A stretch of DNA of 64,000 nt from contig JAHDXL010000008.1 in NCBI GenBank assembly GCA_023382935.1, forward strand, positions 62,001 to 126,000. Direction: 5' to 3'. The first letter of the stretch is position 1; each line of letters starts with the position of its first letter. This document shows positions 24,826 to 34,096 of this stretch, piece by piece. The position numbers and the translations under genes were made by a program. The stretch is from Phycisphaerales bacterium (GTDB lineage Bacteria; Planctomycetota; Phycisphaerae; Phycisphaerales; UBA1924). The notes beneath the pieces are model-generated. The model saw only the letters and a program-made list of their open reading frames with translations. It was not told where the DNA came from and did not search any database.

Positions 24826-27801
24826 CTACCGCGCCACGCGGTGGCACAGGTATCGTCCCAGCGCCTTCATCGCCTCGTCGGCCGACCGGAACACCGGAAT
24901 TGAAGTCTCGCGCAACTTCCGAACCAGTCCTTCATAGGCCGCGCCCGCATCGACCACCGCCACGATGGGCTTGCTGAACTCGCCAGCCAGCGTGCCGAGC
25001 ACGTCGGCAAGTGTGCGTCCTCGTGCGATCTCGTCGCCCGTGGTCGCCAGCGAAGGCGTGAGCGGAACCGCCGATACCAGCAGCGCGTCGACCTCTCCCG
25101 ATGCGAGCATCACGCGGGCAGCCGCCTCATATGCGTCTTCCCCGGCCATCGGCGTCAGGTCGAGCGGATTGCGAGCGTTCACCAGCCCGCCCAGCCGCTG
25201 TTCACTCAGCACCTGTGCCAGTTGCGAGCGTGTCGCTTCGCTCAGCCCGGGCAGTTCGATCTCATAGCCCGGTCCGCGCACGCGGTCGCCCATGCCGACG
25301 GTCTCGAAACCGGCGTTGGAAATGGCTCCCAGCCGCCGCCCGCCCGCCGGTCGATCGTGCAGCAGGCAGCCCAGTTCGAGCAGTTGTTCAAACTCGGCGA
25401 AGGACTCGGCCACCAGCGCGCCCGCGCTGGTCGCGCCCGCTTCGGCGATGTCGTAATCGCCCGCGACCGAGGCCGTGTGTCCCGCCGCCGCATCGCGACC
25501 TTGCTCGGTGCGACCGGCCTTGTAAAACACGATGGTACGCCCCCGCTGCGAGAGTCTGCGCACCGCGTGCAGCAGGTCGAGCCCGTCCAGGTCGGCAAAA
25601 CCCTCGACGTACACGCCGATGGTGTGAATGTCGTCTCGCTCTCCGACAGCCCGCACCATGTCGGCGACGGTCAGGTCAGCCTGGTTGCCGATCGACAGCG
25701 CCACTGCCGGATCAAGCGTCGGATTGCGGCTCATGCGGCTGACGATGAACGCCCCGCTCTGGGAGACCAGCGCCACGCCGCGAGCGGGCAGGCCTCGTCG
25801 CTTATCAATCTTGTCATCGGGAATGAAGAAAGTGTCGTAGCGACCGGGACGCGACATCACTCCCAGGCAGTTGGGCCCGAGAAACACCGGGCCGCCGTCC
25901 TCACGCTCCCTCCCGCGCTCGATCGCGGCCCGGACCTGTGCAAGGATGCCGCCGCTGCCCTCCGTCTCGCCGACTCCCCCCGGAATCACGATGGCCGAAT
26001 GCACCTTGCCAGAGTCCACGCACTCGTTGACAATCGCGGGCAACTGCTCGGCCGCCGCCGCGATGACCAGCAGATCGGCGGGCTCGGGCAGCGCGCCAAT
26101 GGACTCCACGCAGCGCACGCCGTCGATTTCCGTTTCGCCCGGCTTGATGACGCGCACGCGATGGCGATCAAATCCGCATGCCAGAACGTTGTTCAGGATG
26201 ATCCTCCCGAAGTTCCTCCCGCGCGACGACACGCCCAGTACCGCCATCGACTTGGGCTCGATCAGTCGAGCGACCTTCTCGATCGGTCGCGGCCTGCGCC
26301 GTTTGGCGGCCGTCGCCAGCCGTCCGCGACCGTCCAGCGGAACCAGACACTGGTGCCGGAAGGCGAACGGGTTGACCTCGAGTTCGGCCACGTCGGGCCC
26401 GACCGCCCCGCGATCGACGCAGAAGCGCCGCGCCAGCGCGACAAACGCCCGGAAGCAGCGCAGCAACTCGCCGTCGGATACCGACCGCTGGTGTCCGCGG
26501 GCCTGGCCAGAGACGGTCTCATACGCGGCGGTGCGGCGAAACAGGTCGAAAAACTCCTCGGCCGACAGTTCCGTCGCGACTCCCTTGGCCACGGCGGCGC
26601 CCTGACGCATCACGCCGGCCAGATACTCCATGTCCACTCCGCCCAGCCCGGCCGCGACGATCGGCCCGAACTCGCGCGTCGCGCGGATGCCCACGAACAT
26701 CTCCTCGCCCAGCCCGCGGTGGGCTCGCTCGACGAACTCAACAGCGAGCACGCCGTAGACCTTCGCCCCGCGCTTGCGGTGCAGGTCGATCAGCGCGTCA
26801 ATCTCGCGCCGCACGGTGGCCGGCTCCTTGTCGCAAAACACCACGCCGCGTGCCTCGCTCTTGTGCACCACGTCGGGCGACACGATCTTGAGCACGATCC
26901 GCTCGCCGGGAAATCGCGCCAGTGACTCGTCGGAAATCAGATCGTCCACCCCCAGAAACACATGCTGCGGCGGTGAAATCGCGCCCACCAGTTGCACGAT
27001 CTGGTACACCTCGTGCTCGAACAACTGCTTGCGCCCGTCCTCGTACACGTCCCAGAGCAGCCGCTCGACTGCGTGCGACTCGGCGCCTGAAAGTTGGTCT
27101 TCCAGCCCACGGACGTCAAAGACCGGGCCTTCGATGGCGGAATCACCTTCCAGTTGCTCCACGCTCAATCCATCGACCCAGTGCCGCACCTCGCGGCTGG
27201 TGCCCCCGCGCTCCAGCCCGCGCAGATACGCTTCGGCGGCGCGACGCCCGTAGCGCAGTGCCCGGCGGTTCGACTCGGCCACGCGCTCGCCCTTGCCCGC
27301 GAACATCTCCGCCACCGCCTGTTCGATCTGCTCCATCTCCAGCCCGAGCACGGTCGAGGCCGCGCCCAGCAGCACCACGTTGCCCGATCGCGCCGACCCG
27401 GCGCTCCTGGCCAGCCGTTCCGCATCGATGACGATGTGACGCGGGTAGCGCGCGATCCGGTCAATCACCTGCTCCACCGCCGGATAGTTGCCGATGTTCA
27501 GGAATGCGTTGGCTGAAGAAATGATCGTGCCGTCGGCCCGCAGCATGTGCACGTACCGCAGCGACTCGAGCGGCTCGGTGGCGATGAGCACGTCAGCCTT
27601 GCCCGCGGGAATCAGGTCGGAGTGCAGCGGTTCGTCGCCGATGCGCAGGTGGCTTTGCACCGCTCCGCCGCGCTGGCTCATCCCGTGCACTTCACTCTGT
27701 TTGACGTGCATCCCGCGCGACACGGCCGCTCCCGAAATCGCCCTAGCGATCGTCAGGATGCCCTGTCCGCCCACGCCTGCGAGGATGATGTTCTGCTGCA
27801 C
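24826..27801 (-). CDS. indolepyruvate ferredoxin oxidoreductase beta subunit fused to ADP-forming acyl-CoA synthetase
   Basis: A 991-residue, three-part protein. Residues about 1-195 are IorB: NIILAGVGGQGILTIARAIS, VKQSEVHGMSQRGGAVQSHL and VLLGAASTVLGLE. Residues about 245-500 are the ATP-grasp beta part of an ADP-forming acyl-CoA synthetase (VLKIVSPDVVHKSEARGVVF, ELEVNPFAF). Residues about 515-991 are the alpha part: CoA-binding Rossmann fold (IEPKSMAVLGVSSRGRNFGR), GPNCLGVMSRPGRYDTFF, VALVSQSGAFIVSRMSRNPT and the phospho-His motif AAGHTASVAGDY (His about 775). All motifs look intact. IOR oxidises aryl pyruvates to aryl-acetyl-CoA; the synthetase converts acyl-CoA, ADP and phosphate to acid and ATP, so one chain could join both steps. 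It starts with GTG after GAGGAAGG and lies 43 bases downstream of iorA. Confidence 0.85.
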   Translation of the reverse strand: MQQNIILAGVGGQGILTIARAISGAAVSRGMHVKQSEVHGMSQRGGAVQSHLRIGDEPLHSDLIPAGKADVLIATEPLESLRYVHMLRADGTIISSANAFLNIGNYPAVEQVIDRIARYPRHIVIDAERLARSAGSARSGNVVLLGAASTVLGLEMEQIEQAVAEMFAGKGERVAESNRRALRYGRRAAEAYLRGLERGGTSREVRHWVDGLSVEQLEGDSAIEGPVFDVRGLEDQLSGAESHAVERLLWDVYEDGRKQLFEHEVYQIVQLVGAISPPQHVFLGVDDLISDESLARFPGERIVLKIVSPDVVHKSEARGVVFCDKEPATVRREIDALIDLHRKRGAKVYGVLAVEFVERAHRGLGEEMFVGIRATREFGPIVAAGLGGVDMEYLAGVMRQGAAVAKGVATELSAEEFFDLFRRTAAYETVSGQARGHQRSVSDGELLRCFRAFVALARRFCVDRGAVGPDVAELEVNPFAFRHQCLVPLDGRGRLATAAKRRRPRPIEKVARLIEPKSMAVLGVSSRGRNFGRIILNNVLACGFDRHRVRVIKPGETEIDGVRCVESIGALPEPADLLVIAAAAEQLPAIVNECVDSGKVHSAIVIPGGVGETEGSGGILAQVRAAIERGREREDGGPVFLGPNCLGVMSRPGRYDTFFIPDDKIDKRRGLPARGVALVSQSGAFIVSRMSRNPTLDPAVALSIGNQADLTVADMVRAVGERDDIHTIGVYVEGFADLDGLDLLHAVRRLSQRGRTIVFYKAGRTEQGRDAAAGHTASVAGDYDIAEAGATSAGALVAESFAEFEQLLELGCLLHDRPAGGRRLGAISNAGFETVGMGDRVRGPGYEIELPGLSEATRSQLAQVLSEQRLGGLVNARNPLDLTPMAGEDAYEAAARVMLASGEVDALLVSAVPLTPSLATTGDEIARGRTLADVLGTLAGEFSKPIVAVVDAGAAYEGLVRKLRETSIPVFRSADEAMKALGRYLCHRVAR

Positions 27802-27844
27802 GCGCGTTCCTTCCTCAAGTCGCGTCCGATCTCGACGCCGTCGC

Positions 27845-29512
27845 TCAGGTCGTGTTGATCGTCACGCATCCGCACACGCCGCCGGCCCCGCACGAGCCGC
27901 CCGATTCCGCCGCCGGGCCCTTGCGCTTGACGTGAATACACGCCCGCTGCGCCACGATCACGCTCAATCCACGGTGGTTGATCTCGCGCCGGATCAGGTG
28001 TGTGTTCGCCTCGTGGTTCTTCGGAAGTGGCTCGATCACATGCAGGTGATCGACGCGCACACCCAGCCCGCGCACCGCCGCCACCAGCGCCTCGCCGCAC
28101 AGCAAAGTGTCCTGCGCCCCCGTCATCCCCACCGTCGAGTTGTCGAGGATGATCACCGTCATGTTGGCGTCGGCGTGCGCCGCCCCGAGCAGGGCCGTCA
28201 TCCCCGAATGCGCAAACGTCGAGTCTCCGATCGTGCATAGCACCGGGTGCGCCCCCGCCTGCGCCGCCCCGTGCGCCATCGAGATCGAAGCCCCCATGTC
28301 CACGCACGTATGCACCGCGCGGAACGGCGGCGCCACCCCCAGCGCATAGCACCCGATGTCGCTGAACATGTGTGCCTCAGGGTATCCTGCGGCCGCCTCC
28401 ACCATCGCACGGAAACTGTCCGCGTGCGGACACCCGCGACACAGTTGCGGCGGCCGGTCGGCCAGCCCCGCCAGCGCACCAATGGCGCCGGGCTCGGCGC
28501 CCACGCCCAGCATCGCCGCCACGCTGTCGGGCGTCAGTTCACCGGCCAGCGGAAGGTCACCCGTCAGTTTGCCCCGGATCGTCTTGCCCGGCACACCCAT
28601 CAACCCGTTGAGCCGGCGCTCAATGAGCGGATACCCCTCCTCGATCACCAGCACTTCCTCGCAATGTCCCACGAGCGTGCGAATGAGCCCGCCCGGCAGC
28701 GGATAGTGCCCGATGTGCAGCCTCGATTCGCCGCTGCGCCCGCCCAGCGCCTCTTCCACGTAGTTGCGCGCGATGCCCGAGGTGATGATTCCGCGCCGGC
28801 CTCGCAGCGTCAGTTGATTGTGCCTTGACTGCTCGCTGTCGCTCTCCAGTCGTGGCTGAAGTTCGAGCAGGTGGGCAAAACGCCGCCGCGCATTGCCCGG
28901 CACCAGCACCCAGTCCGAAGGCGTCGGCCTGGCATAGGCGCGCACGCGCCCTTCGCCCCGTTCGCTCTCGCCGCGCCGCTGCACCGTCGCGCGGCTGTGG
29001 CACAGCCGCGTCACCATGCGCACCATCACAGGAAGTCCAACGGCCTCGGAGTACGCGAAGGCTTCGAATACCTGGTCGTAGGCCTCCTGCTGGCTGCCCG
29101 GCTCAAACAGCGGCAACTGCGCAAACTCCTGGTAAAAGCGCGTGTCCTGCTCGTTCTGCGACGAGTGCATCCCTGGGTCGTCGCCCACCACCAGCACCAG
29201 CCCCGCGTTCACGCCCGTGATGGCCGAACTCATGAACGCATCGGCCGCCACGTTCAGCCCCACGTGCTTCATGCTCACCATCGCCCGCCGCCCCGCGTAC
29301 GACATGCCCAGCGCCTCTTCGTACGCCACCTTCTCGTTGGCCGACCAGCGTGTGCTGATGCCGCACCCCGGGCCCATTCGCTGAGCCTGTGACTCGACAT
29401 ACTCGAAAATCTCCGTCGCCGGCGTGCCGGGGTAGGAGAACGCCCCACCGATTCCCGCGTCGATGGCCCCCTGCGCGGCCGCCTCGTCCCCCAGAAGCAA
29501 CTCGCGGCTCAC
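27845..29512 (-). CDS. iorA: indolepyruvate ferredoxin oxidoreductase, alpha subunit, without ferredoxin domain
   Basis: A 555-residue protein (GTG start at 29512, preceded by GAGGTG; the normal family start SRELLLGDEAAAQGAIDAG fits). It has the pyrimidine and PP domains of IorA: GGAFSYPGTPATEIFEYVES, VGLNVAADAFMSSAITG, and the thiamine-diphosphate site GDSTFAHSGMTALL with DNSTVGMTGAQ. A Cys motif CRGCPHAD in the middle is also typical. Family members normally end in a two-[4Fe-4S] ferredoxin domain of about 60 residues; here the chain stops after CGAGGVCGCVTINTT with only four scattered cysteines. The electron path is therefore unclear. It precedes and is almost surely co-transcribed with the IorB-synthetase fusion. 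Confidence 0.88.
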   Translation of the reverse strand: MSRELLLGDEAAAQGAIDAGIGGAFSYPGTPATEIFEYVESQAQRMGPGCGISTRWSANEKVAYEEALGMSYAGRRAMVSMKHVGLNVAADAFMSSAITGVNAGLVLVVGDDPGMHSSQNEQDTRFYQEFAQLPLFEPGSQQEAYDQVFEAFAYSEAVGLPVMVRMVTRLCHSRATVQRRGESERGEGRVRAYARPTPSDWVLVPGNARRRFAHLLELQPRLESDSEQSRHNQLTLRGRRGIITSGIARNYVEEALGGRSGESRLHIGHYPLPGGLIRTLVGHCEEVLVIEEGYPLIERRLNGLMGVPGKTIRGKLTGDLPLAGELTPDSVAAMLGVGAEPGAIGALAGLADRPPQLCRGCPHADSFRAMVEAAAGYPEAHMFSDIGCYALGVAPPFRAVHTCVDMGASISMAHGAAQAGAHPVLCTIGDSTFAHSGMTALLGAAHADANMTVIILDNSTVGMTGAQDTLLCGEALVAAVRGLGVRVDHLHVIEPLPKNHEANTHLIRREINHRGLSVIVAQRACIHVKRKGPAAESGGSCGAGGVCGCVTINTT

Positions 29513-29684
29513 ATCCACACCTCGCTTCCCACCCGGGCCTCCGAACCAACACCCCATATTCTTTATCCAAATGTCGCATTTTAGCGAGCCACGCCCGCGC
29601 GAACCTGCGCCGATCGCAAACGTAGAATCAGCGGGCCCGGGCGTACGGCTGCGCGCCGGGCTTGGTTTTGCTCTGGAGTCTTCC

Positions 29685-29996
29685 ATGCCTGCTCGCGTCG
29701 GTCTGCTCGCCTATCCCGTGTTCGTCTTGGTGACGCAGTTATCCAAGCCTTCGGCCGTGCCAGCGTTTGAAAAGGCCGGGGCCTTCTCGCCCGAAACCAG
29801 CCGCCGCCCGTCGAGTCTGAACGTCCCGATGAAGGCCATGCGACGCGCGTTGAGGAGGAATCTGCTTGTTCCGGTGGGTGATGGACGCTTTTACCTCGAC
29901 CGGCACGCCCTCCGCCGCGCCGATCGGCGCAACATGATCATCATGGCCATCGGGCTGCTGGCCTTCCTGCCGCTGGCGTGGCTCATGCTGCAATAG
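29685..29996 (+). CDS. small membrane protein, unknown function
   Basis: A 103-residue protein starting MPARVGLLAYPVFVLVTQLS. The first 20 residues are weakly hydrophobic; the middle is basic (MKAMRRALRRNLLVPVGDGR, then FYLDRHALRRADRR) and the end is a hydrophobic helix (MIIMAIGLLAFLPLAWLMLQ). It would be a tail-anchored protein with a cytoplasmic basic domain. GGAG lies 7 bases upstream of the ATG. It is divergent from iorA across about 170 bp and converges on the peptidase fusion gene. No family recognised; small size makes it a modest call. Confidence 0.5.
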   Translation: MPARVGLLAYPVFVLVTQLSKPSAVPAFEKAGAFSPETSRRPSSLNVPMKAMRRALRRNLLVPVGDGRFYLDRHALRRADRRNMIIMAIGLLAFLPLAWLMLQ

Positions 29997-30168
29997 CACC
30001 AATCGGCGGATCGGGCTGTTTCCTGAACCTCCCGATGTTCAGGTCCGCGGAGATCGGCGCTCCGAGCCGATCCCTGGCGTGCTGCCTCTATCGGCGGCGT
30101 GATCCGGCGATTCGCATGCCACGACCCACCTCGGCGGGCCGGGCCGGCCATCGCCGCCACCCGTGCCT

Positions 30169-33100
30169 TCACCCCTCCTCCGACACTTCCTGTTCCACCC
30201 CACCCGCTTGGGGCTCAGAATCTTCAGATTCTTGCTCCGGCCCGGGCTTCTCGCCTCCCAGCATGGTCCGGATCATGAAGTCGTACATCAGCCGCGTGTA
30301 GTGCGAGCCGTACAGCCCGTGACGGCGTCCGGGGTACAGGAACATCTCGAACTGCTTGCCCTTCTCCACCAGCGCGTCGATGAAGCGCACCGAGTTCTGC
30401 GGGTGCACGTTGTCGTCGATCATGCCGTGCAGCAGCAGCAGCCGTCCATGCAACTTCTCGGCCGCGGCCACCACGCTGGTATTCGCGTAGCCCTCGGGGT
30501 TGTCCTGGGGCGTGAGCATGTAGCGTTCTGTGTAGATCGTGTCATAGTCGCGCCAGTCGGTGGGCGGCGCGCCGGCGATGCCCGCGCTGAACAGCGTCGA
30601 ATGCGTCATCGCATAGGCTGTCATGAACCCGCCATAACTGTGCCCCGACATGCCGACCCGGCTGGTGTCGGCCCACGGGTGCGCCGTCACCCAGCGGATC
30701 ATCTCCTCGATGTCCTGCATCTCGCGGATGCCGAACTGCCTGTAGCACGTCCAAGCCGACTGTGCGCCCTTGCCGCTGGCCGGGTACGGGTCGCCGTAGA
30801 AGATGACGATGCCCTGCGTGGCCAGCAACTGATCTCCCGCACGCCCGCCGCCCCAGGAGTCGGAAACGGTGGGGGCGTGCGGGCCCGCGTAGGTCTTGAA
30901 CCAAATTGGGTACTTGCCCTCGGGCTTGAAATCGGGCGGATACAGCAGTGCCCCCTCGAGTGTCACACCCTTCTCTGACGGAATGCTCACCGGCTCGATG
31001 CGCCCCAGCGACCACTCCTCCAGTTCATACACCGGGTTCGTGTCAATCATCCGAACCAGCGTGCCGTCGCTCTCGCGCAGCGCCACCTGCGTCGGCGTGC
31101 CGTACGAAGACCACGAGTCGATGAACATGGAGCCCCCCGTGCTGATCTGCGTGCGGTGGCTGCCCGGTTCGGGGGTCAGGCGCGTCAGGTCGCTGCCGTC
31201 AAACCTGACGCGGTAGAAGTTGCTCGCGATCGGCGAATCACGCATGCCCGAGAAATAGATCCATCCGTTCGTTTCGTCGACGTGATCGAGCGAGCGCACT
31301 TCCCACTCGCCCTCGGTGATGCGCCTTTGCAGCGAGCCCTTCTTCTCGAAGTGGTAGATGTGCTTCCAGCCGTCGCGCTCCGAGAGCAAAAGGAAACTTC
31401 CGTCCTTCAGTTCGGTGGGGTCGCCCAGCGACTCAACCCATGCGCCGGTGGTCTCGCGGAAGAGTCTGTCCGGCTTGCCGCCGCCGGAGCCGACCTCCAG
31501 CAGGTCGAGCCAGGTCTGCGCGCGATTCTGCACGCCCAGCCGCAGTTTGCCCGTTTTCTCCGACCAGCCCACCCACGAAATCAGGTGTCCCCCGACGTCG
31601 TAGTCCGAGAGATCCACCTCGCGCGGTGCCTCGCCCGCCACCGACGCGATGAACAACCGCACGTACGGGTTCGGTTCGCCTGGGCGCGGATAGCGCTCCA
31701 CCTCCACACGCCCCTCATTCCGAAGCACGTCGTGCACCAGTGTGTACTGCGGCACCATCGAAGCGTCGGTCTTGAAGTACGCGATGGACCGGCCGTCCGG
31801 ACTCCACCAATAGGCCTTCCAGTCGCGATTGTAGAGTTCCTCGAAGTAGACCCAGGTGTTCTTGCCGTGCCGCAGGGCGTCGGTGCCGCCGGTGGTGATG
31901 GCCCGCTCCACGCCCGTGCTCACGTCGACCACGTACAGGTCGTTCTCACGCACGAACGCGGCGAACTTCCCGTCGGGCGAAAGTGAGCTGAGATCTTCGA
32001 CGCCGGGCGAAGAGGTCAGCCGCCGCGCGTTGCCGCCGTCGGCGTCGGCGTAATACAAGTCACCCGCGTGCTCGAACACTGCGCCCTTCGTCTGCCCGGC
32101 CCGCCCGAAGTGCGCCCGCGCGATGCCCCGCGCCTGTCCGGCGTCCACCGTCGTCAGTTGGCTCAACTTCGCGACGATCGGATCCAAGTCAACCTCGTAC
32201 GGTTGTGTCCGCCCGGTGCGAGCATGCACCAGCAGCGTCTGGTTGTCCTTGCGCTGCACGAACCGCTCGTCATCAACCCACCGCAACCCGCCGACCGGCG
32301 AGCCGTTCAGGTTCACACGCCCGCCCGCATGAACGTCTTCGTAGGTCAGTTTCCGCCCGGTCTTGCGATCCTCCGGGAGCGGACGCGCCGCGCGCAGCGT
32401 CATGGGCGATCGCAGCGGCACCCGCAGCACCGGAAACGCGGCCTCCGACTGCATCGCGTCTGGGAAAAAGTTCCACGTCACCAGCCCGTCGCCCGACCGT
32501 GCCTCGAGCAGATAGCACGCCAGCGTGCCCAGTTTCTGCCCGCTCCGCACCACGTACCACCCCGGCTCGAATCGCCGCATCGACGATTCGACCCGCGTCT
32601 CCAACTCCCGCACGATCGAATGCCCCTCGTAGGCGCGCGAGGACATCGCCGCCTTCAGCACACGCTCGCCCTCCACGTCCAGGTCAATGTCCTCCCGCAG
32701 CACCTCCACCTCGATCCCGTGCCGCTGAAGCATCTCGCACAGCCACGTCATCTCGCCGGGAAAGACATACGCATACGGTCGCTGCACCTCGAGCGCCGGC
32801 ACGAAGTTGTTGTACAGGTCCACCTCGTACGCGCGCTCCTCGCCCAGCACCACCGGCTGGCCTTCTTCCCGCGTTTCCTCGTAGCCCAGGACCGTGAACT
32901 TGCGATCAAACGCCTCGACCTTCGAACGAATCGCCACCCGGTCCGTTGTCGAAGGATTCCGCCCCGCGTCAATCACCCGACGGTCGGCCTCGCGCGTCAG
33001 GCGACGGATCTCCTCGCGGTGTTTGCCGGCGTAGTTCAGCACCGCTTCACAGAACGCCTTCGTCGCCAGCACTCGATCCTTGAACGGGGCGTACGAGTAC

Positions 33101-33999
33101 GCCTCGCTCAGGATTGTCACCCGGTTGCGCAGGCTGAAGTACCCCTCGCCATAGCGCGGCTCATCGGGATAGGTCTCCCAGCGCGTGTGGTCACGCCCAC
33201 GATCGCCGAAGTACCCGTAGAAGAATGCGTGATATCCGCTCTCCTTCTCAAATGCCTCGTCCACCGCCGGAAGCATCGTGTCACGCACATACTCGACGAT
33301 CGCCTTGTCGCACGCCGGGTTCTTCGGACCCTGATACGTGATCAGGTGCCGGTGGTGCGACCCGTTGGTCGTGTGCGTGTCAATGAAGATCGTCGGATCC
33401 CACTCGTTGGCCCACTTGACCAGCGCCCGCGTCTCCGGGGCGTCCAACTTCACGTAGTCGCGGTTGAGGTCGAATCCGTCTGCGTTCTCCCGCGCGCCCA
33501 TCTTCTCCGGCCCGTTCTGCCCTGGGCGGTTGTCCGGGGCCACCTTCTCGTTCCCGTCCACGTTGTAGTTGGGCACCATGCACAGCACGAGTTGCTCGAG
33601 CAGCGGACTCTTTTCCCCCAGGCATAGGTCGCGAGCCATCATCAGCAGCGCTTCTTTTCCACACGTCTCGCCCGCGTGAATGTTGCCGATCAACAGCACC
33701 ACCATGCGCTCGCCGACCTGGTCGACCTTGCTCACCGGCGGGTCGGCCACAATCGCCATCTGGATCTCGCGCCCTTCCTTGCTCTTACCGATGCTTGTCA
33801 GCCGGATGCGGTCCGAGTGCTTCGTCAGCGCTTCCAGAAACCCCCGCACGTCGGCCTCACGCCCGGTCTGCGCAAAGTCCGTCGCCTCCGCTACCGTCAC
33901 CGGCGCCTGAAACCCGGCGCACGCTTCGGCCTCCTGCCCGAACGCCTGCCGAAGCACCACGACCAGAACCGCCAGCACCACCAATCGCACTCTGCTCAT
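30169..33999 (-). CDS. secreted peptidase fusion: M14 carboxypeptidase plus S9 dipeptidyl peptidase IV-like
   Basis: A 1276-residue protein with a signal peptide (MSRVRLVVLAVLVVVLRQAF). Residues about 45-370 are a zinc carboxypeptidase of family M14: GNIHAGETCGKEALL gives zinc ligands His108 and Glu111, FIDTHTTNGSHH gives His209, and ILSEAYSY the catalytic Glu299. From about residue 560 to the end it is a DPP IV-type S9 peptidase: a beta-propeller (AYWWSPDGRSIAYFKTDASM) and an alpha/beta hydrolase with VGMSGHSYGGFMTAYAM (Ser), MIDDNVHPQ (Asp) and GRRHGLYGS (His). A region of about 190 residues joins them. Both active sites look complete. GGAG precedes the ATG at 33999. The two activities together could trim peptides from both ends in the periplasm or outside. 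Confidence 0.87.
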   Translation of the reverse strand: MSRVRLVVLAVLVVVLRQAFGQEAEACAGFQAPVTVAEATDFAQTGREADVRGFLEALTKHSDRIRLTSIGKSKEGREIQMAIVADPPVSKVDQVGERMVVLLIGNIHAGETCGKEALLMMARDLCLGEKSPLLEQLVLCMVPNYNVDGNEKVAPDNRPGQNGPEKMGARENADGFDLNRDYVKLDAPETRALVKWANEWDPTIFIDTHTTNGSHHRHLITYQGPKNPACDKAIVEYVRDTMLPAVDEAFEKESGYHAFFYGYFGDRGRDHTRWETYPDEPRYGEGYFSLRNRVTILSEAYSYAPFKDRVLATKAFCEAVLNYAGKHREEIRRLTREADRRVIDAGRNPSTTDRVAIRSKVEAFDRKFTVLGYEETREEGQPVVLGEERAYEVDLYNNFVPALEVQRPYAYVFPGEMTWLCEMLQRHGIEVEVLREDIDLDVEGERVLKAAMSSRAYEGHSIVRELETRVESSMRRFEPGWYVVRSGQKLGTLACYLLEARSGDGLVTWNFFPDAMQSEAAFPVLRVPLRSPMTLRAARPLPEDRKTGRKLTYEDVHAGGRVNLNGSPVGGLRWVDDERFVQRKDNQTLLVHARTGRTQPYEVDLDPIVAKLSQLTTVDAGQARGIARAHFGRAGQTKGAVFEHAGDLYYADADGGNARRLTSSPGVEDLSSLSPDGKFAAFVRENDLYVVDVSTGVERAITTGGTDALRHGKNTWVYFEELYNRDWKAYWWSPDGRSIAYFKTDASMVPQYTLVHDVLRNEGRVEVERYPRPGEPNPYVRLFIASVAGEAPREVDLSDYDVGGHLISWVGWSEKTGKLRLGVQNRAQTWLDLLEVGSGGGKPDRLFRETTGAWVESLGDPTELKDGSFLLLSERDGWKHIYHFEKKGSLQRRITEGEWEVRSLDHVDETNGWIYFSGMRDSPIASNFYRVRFDGSDLTRLTPEPGSHRTQISTGGSMFIDSWSSYGTPTQVALRESDGTLVRMIDTNPVYELEEWSLGRIEPVSIPSEKGVTLEGALLYPPDFKPEGKYPIWFKTYAGPHAPTVSDSWGGGRAGDQLLATQGIVIFYGDPYPASGKGAQSAWTCYRQFGIREMQDIEEMIRWVTAHPWADTSRVGMSGHSYGGFMTAYAMTHSTLFSAGIAGAPPTDWRDYDTIYTERYMLTPQDNPEGYANTSVVAAAEKLHGRLLLLHGMIDDNVHPQNSVRFIDALVEKGKQFEMFLYPGRRHGLYGSHYTRLMYDFMIRTMLGGEKPGPEQESEDSEPQAGGVEQEVSEEG

Positions 34000-34096
34000 G
34001 ACTTCTCCATCCGACCCGCGCCCGTCGCGAGCAGGCATTTGAGCACATCCGACTTCCCGGAACAACCCGCCACCTTCAGCCCGTCAATCATCCCCC

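Noticed and set aside
25222-26925. A long plus-strand frame opposite the IorB-synthetase fusion
   Set aside because: The minus strand holds intact catalytic motifs of known families; the plus frame has none.
32068-33627. A 519-codon plus-strand frame opposite the peptidase fusion
   Set aside because: His- and Arg-rich composition typical of antisense frames in high-GC genes; no motif.
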